Of a DNA stretch of 64,000 bases, positions 1 to 11,800 are shown piece by piece (position 1 is the stretch's first letter; each line of letters starts with the position of its first letter). The DNA is from Thiosocius sp963759055 (GTDB lineage Bacteria; Pseudomonadota; Gammaproteobacteria; Chromatiales; Chromatiaceae): positions 1 to 64,000 of the forward strand of contig CAVWYD010000009.1 in assembly GCA_963759055.1 (NCBI GenBank), written 5' to 3'. The position numbers and the translations under genes were made by a program. The notes below the pieces were generated by a model, which did no database searches, was not told the DNA's origin, and was given only the letters and a program-made list of their open reading frames with translations.

Positions 1-1
1 G

Positions 2-1218
2 TTGAAGGGTTTCTTCTCCGGTTCCGAGATCGCCATGGTGAATTCGGACAAGCTCAAGCTGCGCCATCAGGCGAAGACCGGTAATCGCGGCGCGGCACTG
101 GTGCTCAAACTGTTCCGTACGCCGGATGTCATTCTGGGGACCACGCTGGTGGGCACCAACGTCGCCACGGTGACCATATCGACGCTGGGCGCACTGATAG
201 CCATCGATCTGTTCGGGTCGGCGGGTGATCTGATCTCGGTGCTCGTGCTCACACCGGTGCTGCTGATTTTCGGCGAGGTGGTGCCCAAGAGCATCTTTCA
301 GCAGAAGGCGGATACGCATCTCCACCCGGCTGATCTATGGTCTGCGCTTCTTTTCGTATCTGTTCTATCCGGTGATCTTTGTTTTCAGCCGGGTGGCGCG
401 TTTTATCACCCGGATCGTCGGCGGCGGCAGCGATCCGCAGACCATGTTCATCACCCGCGAGGAACTGCGGGTGCTGCTGGATGTGTCCGAATCGGCTGCG
501 AACCCCTCGACGATCGACCGCAAGCGTATCCGTCGGATCATCCGCTTCGGCGACACCACGGTGGGTGAGGCAATGATCCCCCTGGCTGACGTGGTCGGGG
601 TCAATCGAGGCGCGTCCGATGAAGGAGGCGGTGCGCACGGTAATGAAGTACGGCTTCAACCGCCTGCCCGTCTACCGCGGCAACATGACCAATATCAAGA
701 GCATCATGACCCTCAGTTCGTGGGATCTGATGGACCCCGAACTCAAGAACAAGCCGGTCAGTGACTACATGAGCTCGGTACTCTTTCTGTCACCCAAGCA
801 GACCATCGATCGTGCCCTCCCGCAGCTGCAGGCGCGTGATGACCACATGGCCGTTGTGGTGGATGAGTTCGGTTCTGCCGTGGGCATCCTCACCATGGAG
901 GATGTGTTCGAAGAGGTGGTGGGCGAGATCGACGTCGGTTACGACTTCGATGAATACAATCCCAGGCAGCGGCTCTATATCGAGCACGAGAGTGAGGACA
1001 GCCACCTGATGAGCGGCAGGATGCCGATCTCAGAGGTCAACGATATTCTGTACGTGCATTTTCCGGTGGAAGAGGCCCATACCATTGGCGGCCTGATCAT
1101 CAGTCGCCTGCGTCATATCCCGAAACAGGGCGATAACGTGACGGAAGAGGGTTACAGGCTGACCGTGCTGGAGGCGGACGAGCGCTCCGTGCTGAAGGTG
1201 CGGGTCGAACGTAACTGA
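2..1218 (+). CDS. CNNM/HlyC-CorC family membrane protein, 5'-truncated and frameshifted
   Basis: The family (DUF21 membrane domain, CBS pair, CorC_HlyC domain) is linked to divalent-cation export. The 5' end lies outside the window: the first visible residues (FFSGSEIAMVNSDK) are already in the DUF21 domain, and FGEVVPKSIFQQKAD follows. The protein continues in three frames: the frame of base 2 to about 318, a second frame to about 615 (LRFFSYLFYPVIFVFSRV, then TREELRVLLDVSE), and the frame of base 619 to the stop at 1218. CBS-type sequence (NRLPVYRGNMTNI; DEFGSAVGILTMEDVFEE) and the C-terminal domain (RMPISEVNDIL, HTIGGLIISRL, VLKVRVERN) are complete. Each junction joins neighbouring family motifs without loss, so a sequencing indel is more likely than decay. 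The hydrolase at 1239 follows after 20 bases. Confidence 0.85.
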
Positions 1219-1238
1219 TCGACTGCCGGGATACGCAG

Positions 1239-2220
1239 ATGTCTCGAGTGCTTGGTGCGGTTTTGTTCATCGTTCTGCTTGTCATCGCCTGGCAGGCCGT
1301 TCGAACTCCGTTCCCGGAACATGAGCGCGAAATCAGGTCGCAGGTCAAGTCGACGGTCGAATCCATCTTCCCCGAGCAGGCAGAGCAGGCGAAGGCGCGT
1401 TTCGGCCTCGTCCGCCTGCATGAGCCGCAGGCCGGTATGTCCGATGTCGTGCTGGTGCACGGCCTCGACGACCCGGGCATGGTGTGGATGAATCTGGCGC
1501 CGGCACTGCATGCCGCGGGTCACGGTGTCAGTGTCCTGAATTACCCCAATGACCAGCCGATCCGCGATTCGGCGCGGCTGTTTGCCGATGAACTGCAGTC
1601 CATGTTCACCGGGCAAACCGAAGAGATCACGATCGTTGCGCACAGCATGGGCGGGCTGGTGTCACGCGAGATGTTGAGCAATCCCGCGCTTGCGCTGTGA
1701 CGGCCCCGACTGCCGGATGCCACGGGTCGCGCGCCTGATCATGGTCGGTACGCCCAACCATGGGTCCTATCTGGCCCGCTTTCGCGGGCTCGGCGAACTG
1801 CGGGAGCAGCTGAGCCGCATGATCGATGGTGAAGCCGGCTGGCTGGATTCAATCTTCGACGGCTCCGGTGAGGCCGGTCTGGATCTGATCCCCGACAGCG
1901 CGTTTCTTAACGAGCTCAACAGCCGGGCCTACCCCGAGGGGACGGCGATGTACGTCATCGCCGGGGTGATCGCGAAGGAGGAGGCAGAATCACTGGCCGG
2001 CCTGATCGAAAGCCTGGAAAGCGACGCCGGCGGGGCATTGGTGGTCCCGCTGGTGGAGCAGCTCGGCGACGGACTGGTCAGCGTGGAGTCGGCCCAACTG
2101 GCCGAGGTGCCGTTGTTGCGCGTGTCGGGCAACCATCTCTCGATCATCCGTAATATCAGTTCCGGCAGTGAACGTATCCCGCCCGCGATTCCGATCGTGC
2201 TGCAACTGTTGCGCGAATAA
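1239..2220 (+). CDS. membrane-anchored alpha/beta hydrolase (lipase-like), one frameshift
   Basis: An N-terminal hydrophobic anchor (residues about 4-20, VLGAVLFIVLLVIAWQA) precedes an alpha/beta-hydrolase domain. Visible motifs are the oxyanion strand VLVHGLDDPG, the nucleophile elbow AHSMGG with its serine, MVGTPNHGS, and a late histidine in SGNHLSI; DGLVS upstream of it may carry the acid. The reading frame breaks near 1690: the first part ends after EMLSNPALAL, and the second part (RVARLIMVGTPNHGS onward) runs to the stop at 2220. This family usually has one continuous ORF of about 300-330 residues, which matches the joined length. The substrate cannot be told from sequence. The gene starts 20 bases after the CNNM gene and was probably co-transcribed with it. 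Confidence 0.75.
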
Positions 2221-2414
2221 CCAGAATCCCATTGAAGGGCACCCTCCCGTAGGAACCGGATTCCTTCTGCATCGGCGACAACGATTTATTCCCGAAAAGA
2301 CCACCAGACCGGCACGGATAAGGATTTTCGATGGTCGGTAGGCAAGCTTCCCGGCGTTAAGAAAACCCCCCGCCGGCCGTTATCTCCAGTGCGTAATTGA
2401 AAGCCTGGTTACCT

Positions 2415-4327
2415 ATGTCCGCTACAAACGCCGGTTCTGCTGCTGTTTCGATCGACCTTCCCGGGGCATCGGCAGGTGTCCGTGATGAGGCTACGGAAAT
2501 TCGCACGGCCACTGACACCGGCAACGACCGAAAAGCCGAAATCGGAAACAAGAGCCCCCTTGACACCGGTAGATCATTGGCTCGACTGGCAATGTCGCAT
2601 GGTCTCGGGTGTGCACTGTGGGGCCGTGTTCCTGATTCGCAGCGCCGGATATGGCGGATTCCGTCCGACTGCGGTCTGGCCGGACCAAGAGTTTGACTCT
2701 TCTGCGCTGCGTCGTGTGGCCGAGCATGCGATCAGCGACGGCACCCGGGTTGTGCAAAAGGATTCGGCAAACGAGCTGCCCGGTGCCGAGGTCGCTGATT
2801 TCGTTGCGTACCCGCTGTTCAAGGGCGAAGAGGTCGTCGGCGCGGTGGCTCTGGCGCTCGCGATCCGTTCAGAATCACAGCGCCAGGCGGTATTGCAGCT
2901 GCTGCAGTGGGGCATGGTGTGGCTGGAAAATGCGGTAAACAGCGAAACCGCCGAACGCAGCGCGGCCTCCGTAGCCGCGTTGGAGGCAGTCAGCCTGGTT
3001 TCGCGCGACCTGCCCCTGGCCGTCGTCGGTCATGAGCTATGCAACTTTCTCGCGGAGCGCCTCGATTGTTCACAGGTTGCCCTGGGTACCTGGGTCGGTT
3101 TGCAGGTGCGTGTGCTGTCAATCTCGCATCAGCTGCAGTTCGATCGGCGCGTTTCTCAAATCGGGCAACTCGAATTCGCCATGGAGGAATGCCTTGACCA
3201 GGGCGAATTAATCGTCCTGCCGGCGGGCTCCGACCAGGACAAGTTACCCACCCAGGCGCACGAGCAGTTGCTGCGCGTGGACGGTAACGGTTCGGTGTGT
3301 ACCCTGCCACTGGAGGCCGATGGTGAGTCGGTGGGGGCTCTCATACTGATCCGGGATCGCAACAACGGGTTCGACGAGATCACTGTGGATCTGATGGCCG
3401 GCATCGCCGATCGCTTGGGACCCCTGATTCACCTCAGACAACGCGAGGCCCGCTCCGGATGGGGTCGGTCCGCGCAGACTCTGACCGCGTGGCTCGGCCG
3501 ACTGTTCGGTGCTGGGCCACCTGCGACTGAAGGTTATGGCCGCATCGTTCGTCCTGGTGCTGGGCATGCTTACGCTGATCCAGACAGACCATCGGATTTC
3601 AGCGGTTTCATCGGTGGAAGGGGCGTTGCAGCAGGCGGTCGTCGCGCCATTTGCCGGCTATCTTTCCAGCGCCAACGCAAGGGCCGGAGACCAGGTCGAG
3701 GAGGGCCAGGTGCTGGCCATTCTCGACGACCGCGATCTGTTGCTCGAACACGAAAAATGGTCGAGCGAGCGTGACAAACACAGCAAGGAGTATCAGCAGG
3801 CGTTGGCGGTTCGCGACCGTGCCAAGGTCAGCATGATGTCCGCGCGCATCGCCCAGGCGGAGGCCCAACTGCGACTGGTCGATGAGCAACTTCAGCGCAC
3901 CAAGCTGCGCGCACCCTTTGCCGGCGTGCTTGTCAGCGGTGATCTCAGTCGTGCACTGGGCGCACCGGTGGAGCGCGGTCAGCTGTTGTTTGAGATTGTC
4001 CCCAGCGAGGGCTACCACGTCACCCTCGAGGTGGATGAACACGATGTGGCGGCGCTTGAAGCCGGGCAGCAGGCGAGCCTGCGTCTGACCGGCATGCCTG
4101 ATGAAACCATTCCGCTGCGGATATCGCGCATCTTTCCGGTCGCCTCGGCCGATGAGGGGAGCAACCATTTCCGCGTGGAGGGTGAACTGGAGACCACGCC
4201 GGAGGGCCTGCGTCCCGGGATGCAGGGGGTGGCCAAGGTCGTGGTCGGGCGTGCGAGCCTGCTGACGGTTTGGACCTCTTCGCTGCTTGACCGGCTGCGT
4301 CTCTGGGTCTGGTCATTGGGGATCTGA
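2415..4327 (+). CDS. tandem-GAF / HlyD membrane-fusion adaptor (module A, gene 1), frameshifted
   Basis: The N-terminal half resembles two GAF-like domains (roughly 2600-2940 and 2970-3460). The C-terminal half is an HlyD/biotinyl-lipoyl periplasmic adaptor after one membrane segment (FVLVLGMLTLI): QQAVVAPFAGYLS, GDQVEEGQVLAILDDRDL, a coiled-coil hairpin, LRAPFAGVLVSGDL, RPGMQGVAKV. The two halves are in different frames joined near 3507. The module B paralogue (22827-24584) has both in one frame, so this gene is probably one fusion protein. The start is uncertain: ATG 2415 lies in another frame and needs a shift near 2560, while GTG 2476 or ATG 2485 are in the GAF frame. A GAF sensor fused to a periplasmic adaptor suggests ligand-gated export, which is inference. 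The M50 gene follows after 23 bases. Confidence 0.82.
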
Positions 4328-4350
4328 GGCATGGTGACGGGTTACCCGGC

Positions 4351-6500
4351 ATGACGACGGCCGAAAACGAAGGGCTTTGGCAACATGTCGCCCCGCTGCG
4401 ACCGAGTCTGCGCAAACATGTGCGGGTCCTGGCGCAGGACTACCGCGGCGAACGCTGGTATCTGCTGCATGATGAATCAGCCGGGCGCTTTACCCGGTTC
4501 AATGCAACTGCCTACGAGGTGCTGGGCCGCCTCGATGGCGACCTCACGGTGCAGGAAATCCTCGAACTGGCCAACCTGGGTCGCGACCCGGACCATGTTC
4601 TCGAGCAGGAAGACGTTCTGCAGATATTTGCGCAACTGCACGCCGCCGAGGTGCTGCGTGGCGGCCTGCCGATGGGCGCGCAGGATCTTCTCGACCGCTA
4701 CAACAAGTCACAACGCTTTCGCAAACGACGCGCCCTGAGCAATCCGCTCGCGCTGCGCATACCGTTGTTCGATCCCAACCGCCTGCTGGACCGCCTGGCC
4801 CCCCTGGCGCGCATGCTGTTTTCCTGGACGGCGGCCTGGGTCTGGCTGTTCGTCGTTGGCCTTGCGGCCCTGCTGGCGGTGGCGAACGGCTCGGAACTGG
4901 CGGCGGCCATCGGCGCCAAGACACTCAGCACCTCGGAGGTGCTGATCTTCTGGACCCTTTACCCGATCATCAAGGCGCTGCATGAACTCGGTCACGGGCT
5001 GGCAGTGAAGGCCTGGGGCGGGGAGGTGCACGAGACCGGCATCAATCTGCTGGTGTTCATGCCGGTGCCCTATGTCGATGCGTCGGCCGCCTGGGCGTTT
5101 CGTGACAAGCGCAGGCGTGCGATGGTGGGTGCGGCCGGCATCCTCGTTGAACTGTTTCTCGCGGCCCTCGGGATACTGGTCTGGTTGCTGGTGGAGCCTG
5201 GGCTGGTGCGTGAACTGGCACTGAATGTCGCGCTGGTCGGCGGTATATCCACCCTGTTGTTCAACGGCAATCCGCTGCTGCGTTTCGACGGCTATTACGT
5301 GTTGGAGGACCTGATCGAGATACCCAATCTGGCGTCCCGGTCGAGCCGTTTTTATCTCTATCTCATTCAGAGATATGTACTTGGCCTGCCGGATGCCCGC
5401 TCTCCGTCGACCGCGCATGGCGAACGTGCCTGGTTTGCGTTCTATGGCCTGGCCGCACCGATCTACCGTCTCTTTGTCCTGGTCGGGATAGCGCTTTATC
5501 TGGCCGGCGAGTTTCTGATCGTCGGCGTGGTGTTGGCCGTTTGGGCCGTCCTGATGCAGGTGTTCAAGCCGCTGTATCTGTCCCTGCGTTTTCTGTTCTC
5601 CAGTCAGCGCATGGAGGCACGGCGGGTGCGCGGATTCGTGACCCTTGGCTTGCTGGTCGTGCTGATCGCTGGACTGCTGGTGCTGCCTGCACCCCTGATC
5701 ACCCGGGCCGAAGGAGTGGTCTGGCTGGATGACAAGGCACGGGTACTGAGTGGCGCCGACGGTTTCGTGGCGGAGGTGGTAGCGACATCCGGTACCACGG
5801 TTGCAGCCGGTGATCTGCTGATCCGTCTGGAAGACAGGGAACTCGATGCCAGACGTGCCGTTCTGCAGGCGCGCTTGCGCGAGCTGCGCATACAGGAGCT
5901 CGCGGAACGCGAACAGAGTCGCGTGCGCGGTGCCATCGTTGTCGACGACATCGAGGCGGCTACCGCCGAACTGACAGCAGCTGGAAGAGCGTCTCGCAAG
6001 CCTGGAGGTACGCAGCGCCGTCGCCGGGCGATTCTATGCACATGACCCGCATGAATCACGCGGGCAGTACGTCCGACAGGGTGATGTGCTGGGCTATGTC
6101 ATCCAGGAAGAGCGCCCGATCGTGCGTGCCGTGGTGAACCAGGACCGCGTGGGTCTGTTGAGATCAAGGCCGGTTTCTGCCGAGGTCGTCCTGGCCGACA
6201 ATGTGGCCGAGCCGCTGCCCGCCACGCTGCTGCGTGAAGTACCTGCCGGCAGCACCGAACTACCCAGTGCCGCACTTGGGTGCCATGGGTGGTGGTGATA
6301 TCGCGGTCGATACACGCGACGAGACCGGGCTTACCGCGGTGAGCAAGCTGTTTCAGTTCGACCTGGCGCTGCCCGAAGGAACCCGGACCACGGGCATCGG
6401 CGGGCGCGCCTATGTGCGTCTCGAACACGGTACCGAACCGCTATGGCGCCAGTGGTCACGCAGCCTGCAACAGCTGCTGCTGAGTCAGTTGAAGGTCTGA
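4351..6500 (+). CDS. PqqD-like / M50 peptidase / HlyD fusion membrane protein (module A, gene 2), frameshifted
   Basis: Order: a PqqD-like winged-helix domain (residues ~15-105, RGERWYLLHDE, LTVQEILELA), a polytopic membrane domain with the site-2-protease zinc motif HELGH at residues 211-215 and the second M50 motif LLRFDGYY around residue 313, then further membrane helices and a C-terminal lipoyl/HlyD part (GADGFVAEVV, GDLLIRLEDREL). The frame breaks near 5985 and again near 6280. The downstream pieces (QQLEERLASLEVRSAVAGRF; GGGDIAVDTRDETGLTAV) match the intact 723-residue paralogue at 24572-26743. Both zinc-site motifs are intact, so activity is plausible. Such proteins occur next to exporters of peptides and adhesins. 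The substrate here may be the giant protein encoded downstream, which is inference. Confidence 0.87.
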
Positions 6501-6507
6501 TCAGCCC

Positions 6508-6525
6508 GACCGGATAAGAATCCGG
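6508..6525 (+). terminator. small inverted repeat after module A gene 2
   Basis: ACCGGATAAGAATCCGGT forms a 7-bp stem with a 4-base loop, eight bases after the stop at 6500. There is no following T-run, so termination is uncertain; it could also be an operator or attenuator ahead of the HlyD gene that starts at 6733. Confidence 0.3.
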
Positions 6526-6732
6526 TTCCCGAATCGGACCACCTCGCGTCTCCACGCTGAAACGCTGCTCAGACTCCGGTTGCCGGGAACAAAATTCCCG
6601 CTGATCTGCCCGAGCACATATTTTCCGCGCCGAATGCCATTTTTTGCAGCTAGGCATCTAAAGCTTCTACCGTCTCGTCCGTTAAACAGTTCTAGTTGCG
6701 TCCAACGAGAAAAAAAGGTTTTCCGTGCCATC

Positions 6733-8575
6733 GTGAACCATACGCGTCTCTCTTCACATCTTGTTTGCTTGCTGTCGGCAACGCTAATGACGTTGTCGGT
6801 CTCCGTTGCGGCCGCGGAAAAGCGCGACGCCGCGATCGAACCCCTGGATTGCGTGATCAACCCCAGTGTGGTCGCCGACCTCGGCAGCGGTGTGCCGGGA
6901 ATTCTCAGCAAGGTTCAGGTCGACCGCAGCGACTTCGTCAAAGCGGGTGATGTGGTCGCCGAACTGGAGTCATCGGTCGAGAGCGCTGCTTTGGAGCTGG
7001 CGCGGGCACGTGCCGCGCTGACGGCCGAGGTGGATCTGCGACGCGTCAATGCCGCCTTCGGTCAGCGTCAGAACAAACGCACCAAGGATCTGTTCAGTCG
7101 CAAGGCGATCTCTACCAACGACATGGATCAGCGCGAGACCGAGTCCCGCCTCGCGCAGATTCAGCTGCGCCAGGCGCGTGACAATAAGGATCTGGCACAG
7201 CTGGAAATGCTGCGCGCGCATGAGATTCTCAAGCGTCGTACCATCACGAGCCCGATTGACGGCGTGGTGATGGATCGTTTCAAGGTAATCGGTGAATACG
7301 TCGAGGACCAGCCGGTGGTGCGGGTCGCTCAGATCGATCCCCTGCACGTCGAGGTCATCGTGCCGGTCGAGCAGCTGGGGACGATCCGCAACGGTATGTA
7401 TGCCGAGGTGTGGTCCGATAACGTGGAAGGGGAGAGCTGGCACGCGACCGTGAGCCGTGTCGACCAGGTTGCCGATGTTGCGAGCGGCACCTTTGGTGTC
7501 CGCCTGACCATGCCCAATCCTGACCAGAAAATTCCCGGCCGGCCTGCGCTGCCGCATGCAGCTGGTCGAAAAGCCGGTGGTGCCGGTCGAAGAGACGACT
7601 GCCGAAGTTGTCGATTCGGGGCCCGAAGAAACGCTAGCCGATGCCTCCGATGAACCGGCGATCGAAAAGCCGGTCGTCACTGAAAAGCCGGTGGAACAGA
7701 AAACGGCCGTACAGCTGCCGGCCGGTGTTACGCCGATCCGGCGCGCTGTGAAAAGCGATGCCAAAAAGGTGGAACCCAAAATCGATGTCACCGAGGTGCG
7801 CACAGTGGCCTCGACACCAAAAGTGATCAAAAAGCGGGTCCCGCCAAAGGTGGCCAAGCTCTGCGCCTGCCGCAATCAAGCCCATTGAGCGTGCTGTGAG
7901 CAGCGACACCGAACCAGCCGAAGGCAAGACGACGATCGCCAAGGTCACTGCGCCAATCTTGCCCCCCGAGGCGGTGCAAGCAGTTGCGGAAACTCCAGTC
8001 GTCGCAGCTGTTGTTGAAAAGAAAGAAACAGTCGCAGCAGCCGTATCGGTGCCGGAAAAAGAAGAGACGAAAGACGTCGAGCCGGTCAATGCCTTACCGA
8101 AGTGTCGCCTTGCAGGACCCTACAACGACGAAGTACAGGCCACCAAGAAGGTCGTGACCCTGCGTCGGGCCGGTCTCTATGTCGACATCAAGTCCGTTCC
8201 GGCATCGATATCGTCGGGCTACATGATCGCTTCACCCGTCCTGCGCCAATCGTGCCGAGGCAAAGGCATTGGCCGCGAGACTGAAAGCGGCGGGCATCAC
8301 ACGATTACTATGTACCGAGGAAATCGAGCAAGCCGATGCGCGTCTCGCTTGGTCTGTACAACAGCAAGAAGATCGCGCAGAGAGAGATCGATAAACTGGC
8401 GAAAAAGGGCTTTACCGCCGAGCTGTTGCCATGGAAGAAGAAGGGCTCCCAACACTTCCTGGTTATCCGCGGTGCACCGTCTGAAGCCAATGGCGAGTTG
8501 CTGGCCAACCTGCCCGTGCCCGATGGCAATAACGAGTCCACCCACGGTTTCTGCAACCATCTCGCAGGCCGCTAA
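6733..8575 (+). CDS. exported HlyD-family adaptor with C-terminal SPOR-like region (module A, gene 3), frameshifted
   Basis: GTG 6733 gives a classical signal peptide (NHTRLSSHLVCLLSATLMTL...VSVAAA). The periplasmic adaptor core follows: LGSGVPGILSKVQVDRSDFV, a coiled-coil hairpin, ITSPIDGVVMDRFKVIGEYV, PVEQLGTIRNGMYAEVW. After a frameshift near 7545 a long Val/Glu/Pro/Lys linker follows. More shifts near 7860, 8240 and 8305 lead to a SPOR-like end (NRAEAKALAARLKAAGI; MRVSLGLYNSKKIAQREIDK; GFTAELLPWKKK). Reading through the shifts gives one protein; a separate SPOR gene is the alternative. The module B counterpart stops before the linker, so the SPOR part is unique to module A. SPOR domains bind denuded peptidoglycan, which could tether the adaptor to the wall. 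Confidence 0.75.
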
Positions 8576-8577
8576 AT

Positions 8578-8628
8578 GTAGGTCAGGCTGCGCCTGACAT
8601 TCATTCGGCGGCTGGAACCCGCCCTACG
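8578..8628. repeat. dispersed intergenic palindromic repeat (copy 1)
   Basis: GTAGGTCAGGCTGCGCCTGAC is followed by CGGCTGGAACCCGCCCTAC. The first half is a hairpin (GTCAGGC-TGC-GCCTGAC, one mismatch). Related copies lie at 21764, 26744, 40944, 42591, 43262 and 57450, always outside genes. The element starts two bases after the stop of the SPOR-like gene and may act as a terminator or mRNA-stabilising hairpin. Confidence 0.7.
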
Positions 8629-8805
8629 ATCTTCTGCGTCATTCCGAAAACTCCCAGGGCACTCGCCGATAGTCGCTTTTTTCTCAAGATTGGCATTCTC
8701 GTCAAGCACTTAGCGCATATGCCGCTAACCAATGCGTGGTTGTGTGTACGCACAACTCGTGCGTGATCGCCGTTAGTCGATCGCTGGTTTTCGGGTGGCA
8801 AATAA

Positions 8806-11800
8806 GTGTCGAAGAAGAAGAATCTGAAGACAGTAAGCAGAAACGCCAGGCGCCGGTGATCGAATCACTGGAGCCGCGGATACTGCTGTCTGCCGATCTG
8901 CCCGGTCTCGACGTCCCTGACTTCGATCCCGACGACCCATTGAATGCCGATGTCGACCAGATCCTGGCGCGGGCCTACGAGGCTTTCGAGGCCGCAGCGG
9001 AAAAAAGCAGTGGTGATTCAATTGAACCGGTGCAGGAGCTACCTGTTGTCGGCCCGGTTGATGAGCCCGACGTAGCTTTACCATCAGACGAGGCATCAGA
9101 AGATGTCCGCCATGAACTGATCATCGTCGACCCCAGTGTGCCTGACTACGAGATCCTGCTTGCGGGTGTCAACGCAACGGGTGGTGAAGACACGCGACTC
9201 GACGTCGTCATGCTCGACCCACAACGCAGCGGCATCGAGCAGATCAGCGAGATTCTGGCCTCGCGCAGCAACCTCGACGCAATCCATCTGATCAGCCATG
9301 GCAGCGACGGCACTATTCAGATGGCCGGCGACAACATCGATCTCGCGTTGGTGCAGCGCGAGGCGAATACCTTCCGCGCCTGGGGCGAGGCGCTCAGCCG
9401 GGATGGCGACATCTTGATCTACGGCTGTGACCTCGCCGCCACGTCGGCCGGAGAAGCATTGGTCGATACACTTGCCCGGCTAACCGTCGCCGACGTCGCC
9501 GCCTCCGCAGATCTGACAGGGCATGCGAGCCTGGGTGGTAACTGGGAGTTGGAGTACCGTGCCGGGTTGATTGAAGCCGATGTCGCCATCGATGCAGCGA
9601 CACAAGCGGCATGGCAGGGAAGCTTGGAACAAACGCTGTGGCTGAGTACCGACAGCAATGTCGCGGGACCTGGTGCGGACGGGCTGCCGGGCGGATGGAC
9701 CGAAGGTCAGGTACTGAATTTTGGCGGGCCCGATCTTGCGCATGGAGCAGCTACCGATGGTGATCTGTCACTGGTCATCGATTTCGATACCTTTACGACG
9801 GATGCAGTCGATGTCGGCGCAATGCATTTTGTCAGTCGCGATATCACGGTTGGCGGTGGGGCCAATACCTTCGACCTGAAGGCCGGCGACGTGCTGGTTT
9901 CATTCCTGCAAGACGAAACCATCCTCGCTGCCTACTCATCAACCGGCTCGAACATGCCGGTGGACGATCAGGATCTACTGGTCTTTCGTCCGACCGCTTT
10001 CAACGATTACAGCTCGGGTACCTTCACTATTCTGTTGGACGATGTTGTCGCGGACGACCTCAAGGGCGTGACCCTGATCGAACAGGACACCAACATCGGT
10101 GGTACAGATGTCGCGGCCGGTAGTTTTCTGGTTATTGCCGAAGCGTCCGGCACGACCTCAATCGATCTTTTCGAACCCACCGGAGTTGGATCGGGTACCA
10201 CTACAGGTTCGACAACGCCTTTCATCGATCTGAGCAATCTTGGTATCGACGCAAACAGGCTACGCGGTATCGAAGTTGTCGAGGCCGCAACCACAGTCGG
10301 CGGCCAGGCGCTTGCCGAGGGCTCGTTGCTGGTGACCTTGAATGTCGATGACAACGTGTCGGGCGTCGGCGGCAACAACCTCCTGGTCGATATGAACGAT
10401 GTCTTTGTGCTGAACTTGACCTCAACGGGCATCGGTACTACCGCTGGCACGGCAACCATGTTCCTGGATGGGAGTCTTGTCGGCCTCGATAACAACCGCG
10501 AGCCCAGGAGAACCCTTATGCACTCGCGCTCTCACAACTACAGTCAGCTGACTGTCGATACCACGAGTGATGTCTCGGACGGCGACACCTCATCGATAGA
10601 GAATCTGCTGCTGAACAAGGGTGCTGACGGAAAGATCTCGCTACGCGAGGCGATGGAGGCGGCGAACGCGACACCCAATGGTGATGTTGCCGATGTCGAT
10701 CAATTTTGAGATCCCTGATCCGCTCGTCGGTGGCGTGCACACCATATATGTTGGCAACGCAGCAGACGGCAGCAATGGTGCGCTCCCAACCCTTGCGGAC
10801 GCCGTGATCCTCGACGGGACGACCGACAGCGACTATGCCGGTATCCCAATGATCCAGCTCGATGGCACTGACGCCACAGGCGCGTCTGCAGGCCTGTGGC
10901 TGCGCACAAGTGACTCAACCATTACCGGTTTCATCATTCACAGCTTTGAGGATGAGGGAATCGAGATCGACGGCACGCTGGGGCCGGCCAACAACAATGT
11001 CGTCAAGAATAACTGGATCGGAATCGATGCGACAGGGGCGGTATCTGCCAACGCTGGCGAAGGCATTCTGATCACTGATGGTGCATCGGGCAATGTCATT
11101 GGTGGGACTGGCCCCAATGACGGCAATGTCATTTCGGGTAACACTGGCGCCGGTGTGCTGATCCGCGACAATCTGATCCCGGGTACCACGAACAACACAT
11201 TGCAGGGCAACCTGATCGGCACGGATTCCACCGGGACACTCGACCGTGGCAACACCGGGGCCGGTGTACGCATCGAAAGCGGTGCAGACAGCAACACGAT
11301 TGGAACGGCGGGTGCGGGTAACGTCATCTCAGGCAACACTGGTGTCGGCATCGTGGTGGACGGTGCCGACAACATCACCATTGCAGGAAACTATATCGGT
11401 ACGGACGTCACGGGAATGCTCGACCGGGGTAACGATCTGGCAGGTATACTGCTCACCAATGGTGCGAGCAATAACACCATCGGGGCTTGACGAACGCCGA
11501 CCGCAACGTGATCGCCGGCAACAACGACGACAACATCAAGATCGAGGCCACCGCGGGCAGTGGGAATACTGTTGTCGGAAACTACATCGGTGTCGATGCC
11601 CTGGGAACATCCATACTTGAAACGGATCCACCGCCGTCAAACGGCGGCTCAGGCATTGATATACAGGCGGATGGCAACACCGTGGGGGGCACGACGCCCC
11701 AGGCGCGCAACATCATCTCCGGTAGCAAATACAACGGTGTTGTTGTGTCCGGAGACAACAACACCATCCAGGGCAACTACATCGGCACCGATGTCACCGG

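Noticed and set aside
2..2220. Calling the frameshifted CNNM and hydrolase genes pseudogenes
   Set aside because: Both sides of every break keep conserved motifs without loss, and similar breaks occur in many unrelated genes of the window, which fits consensus errors better.
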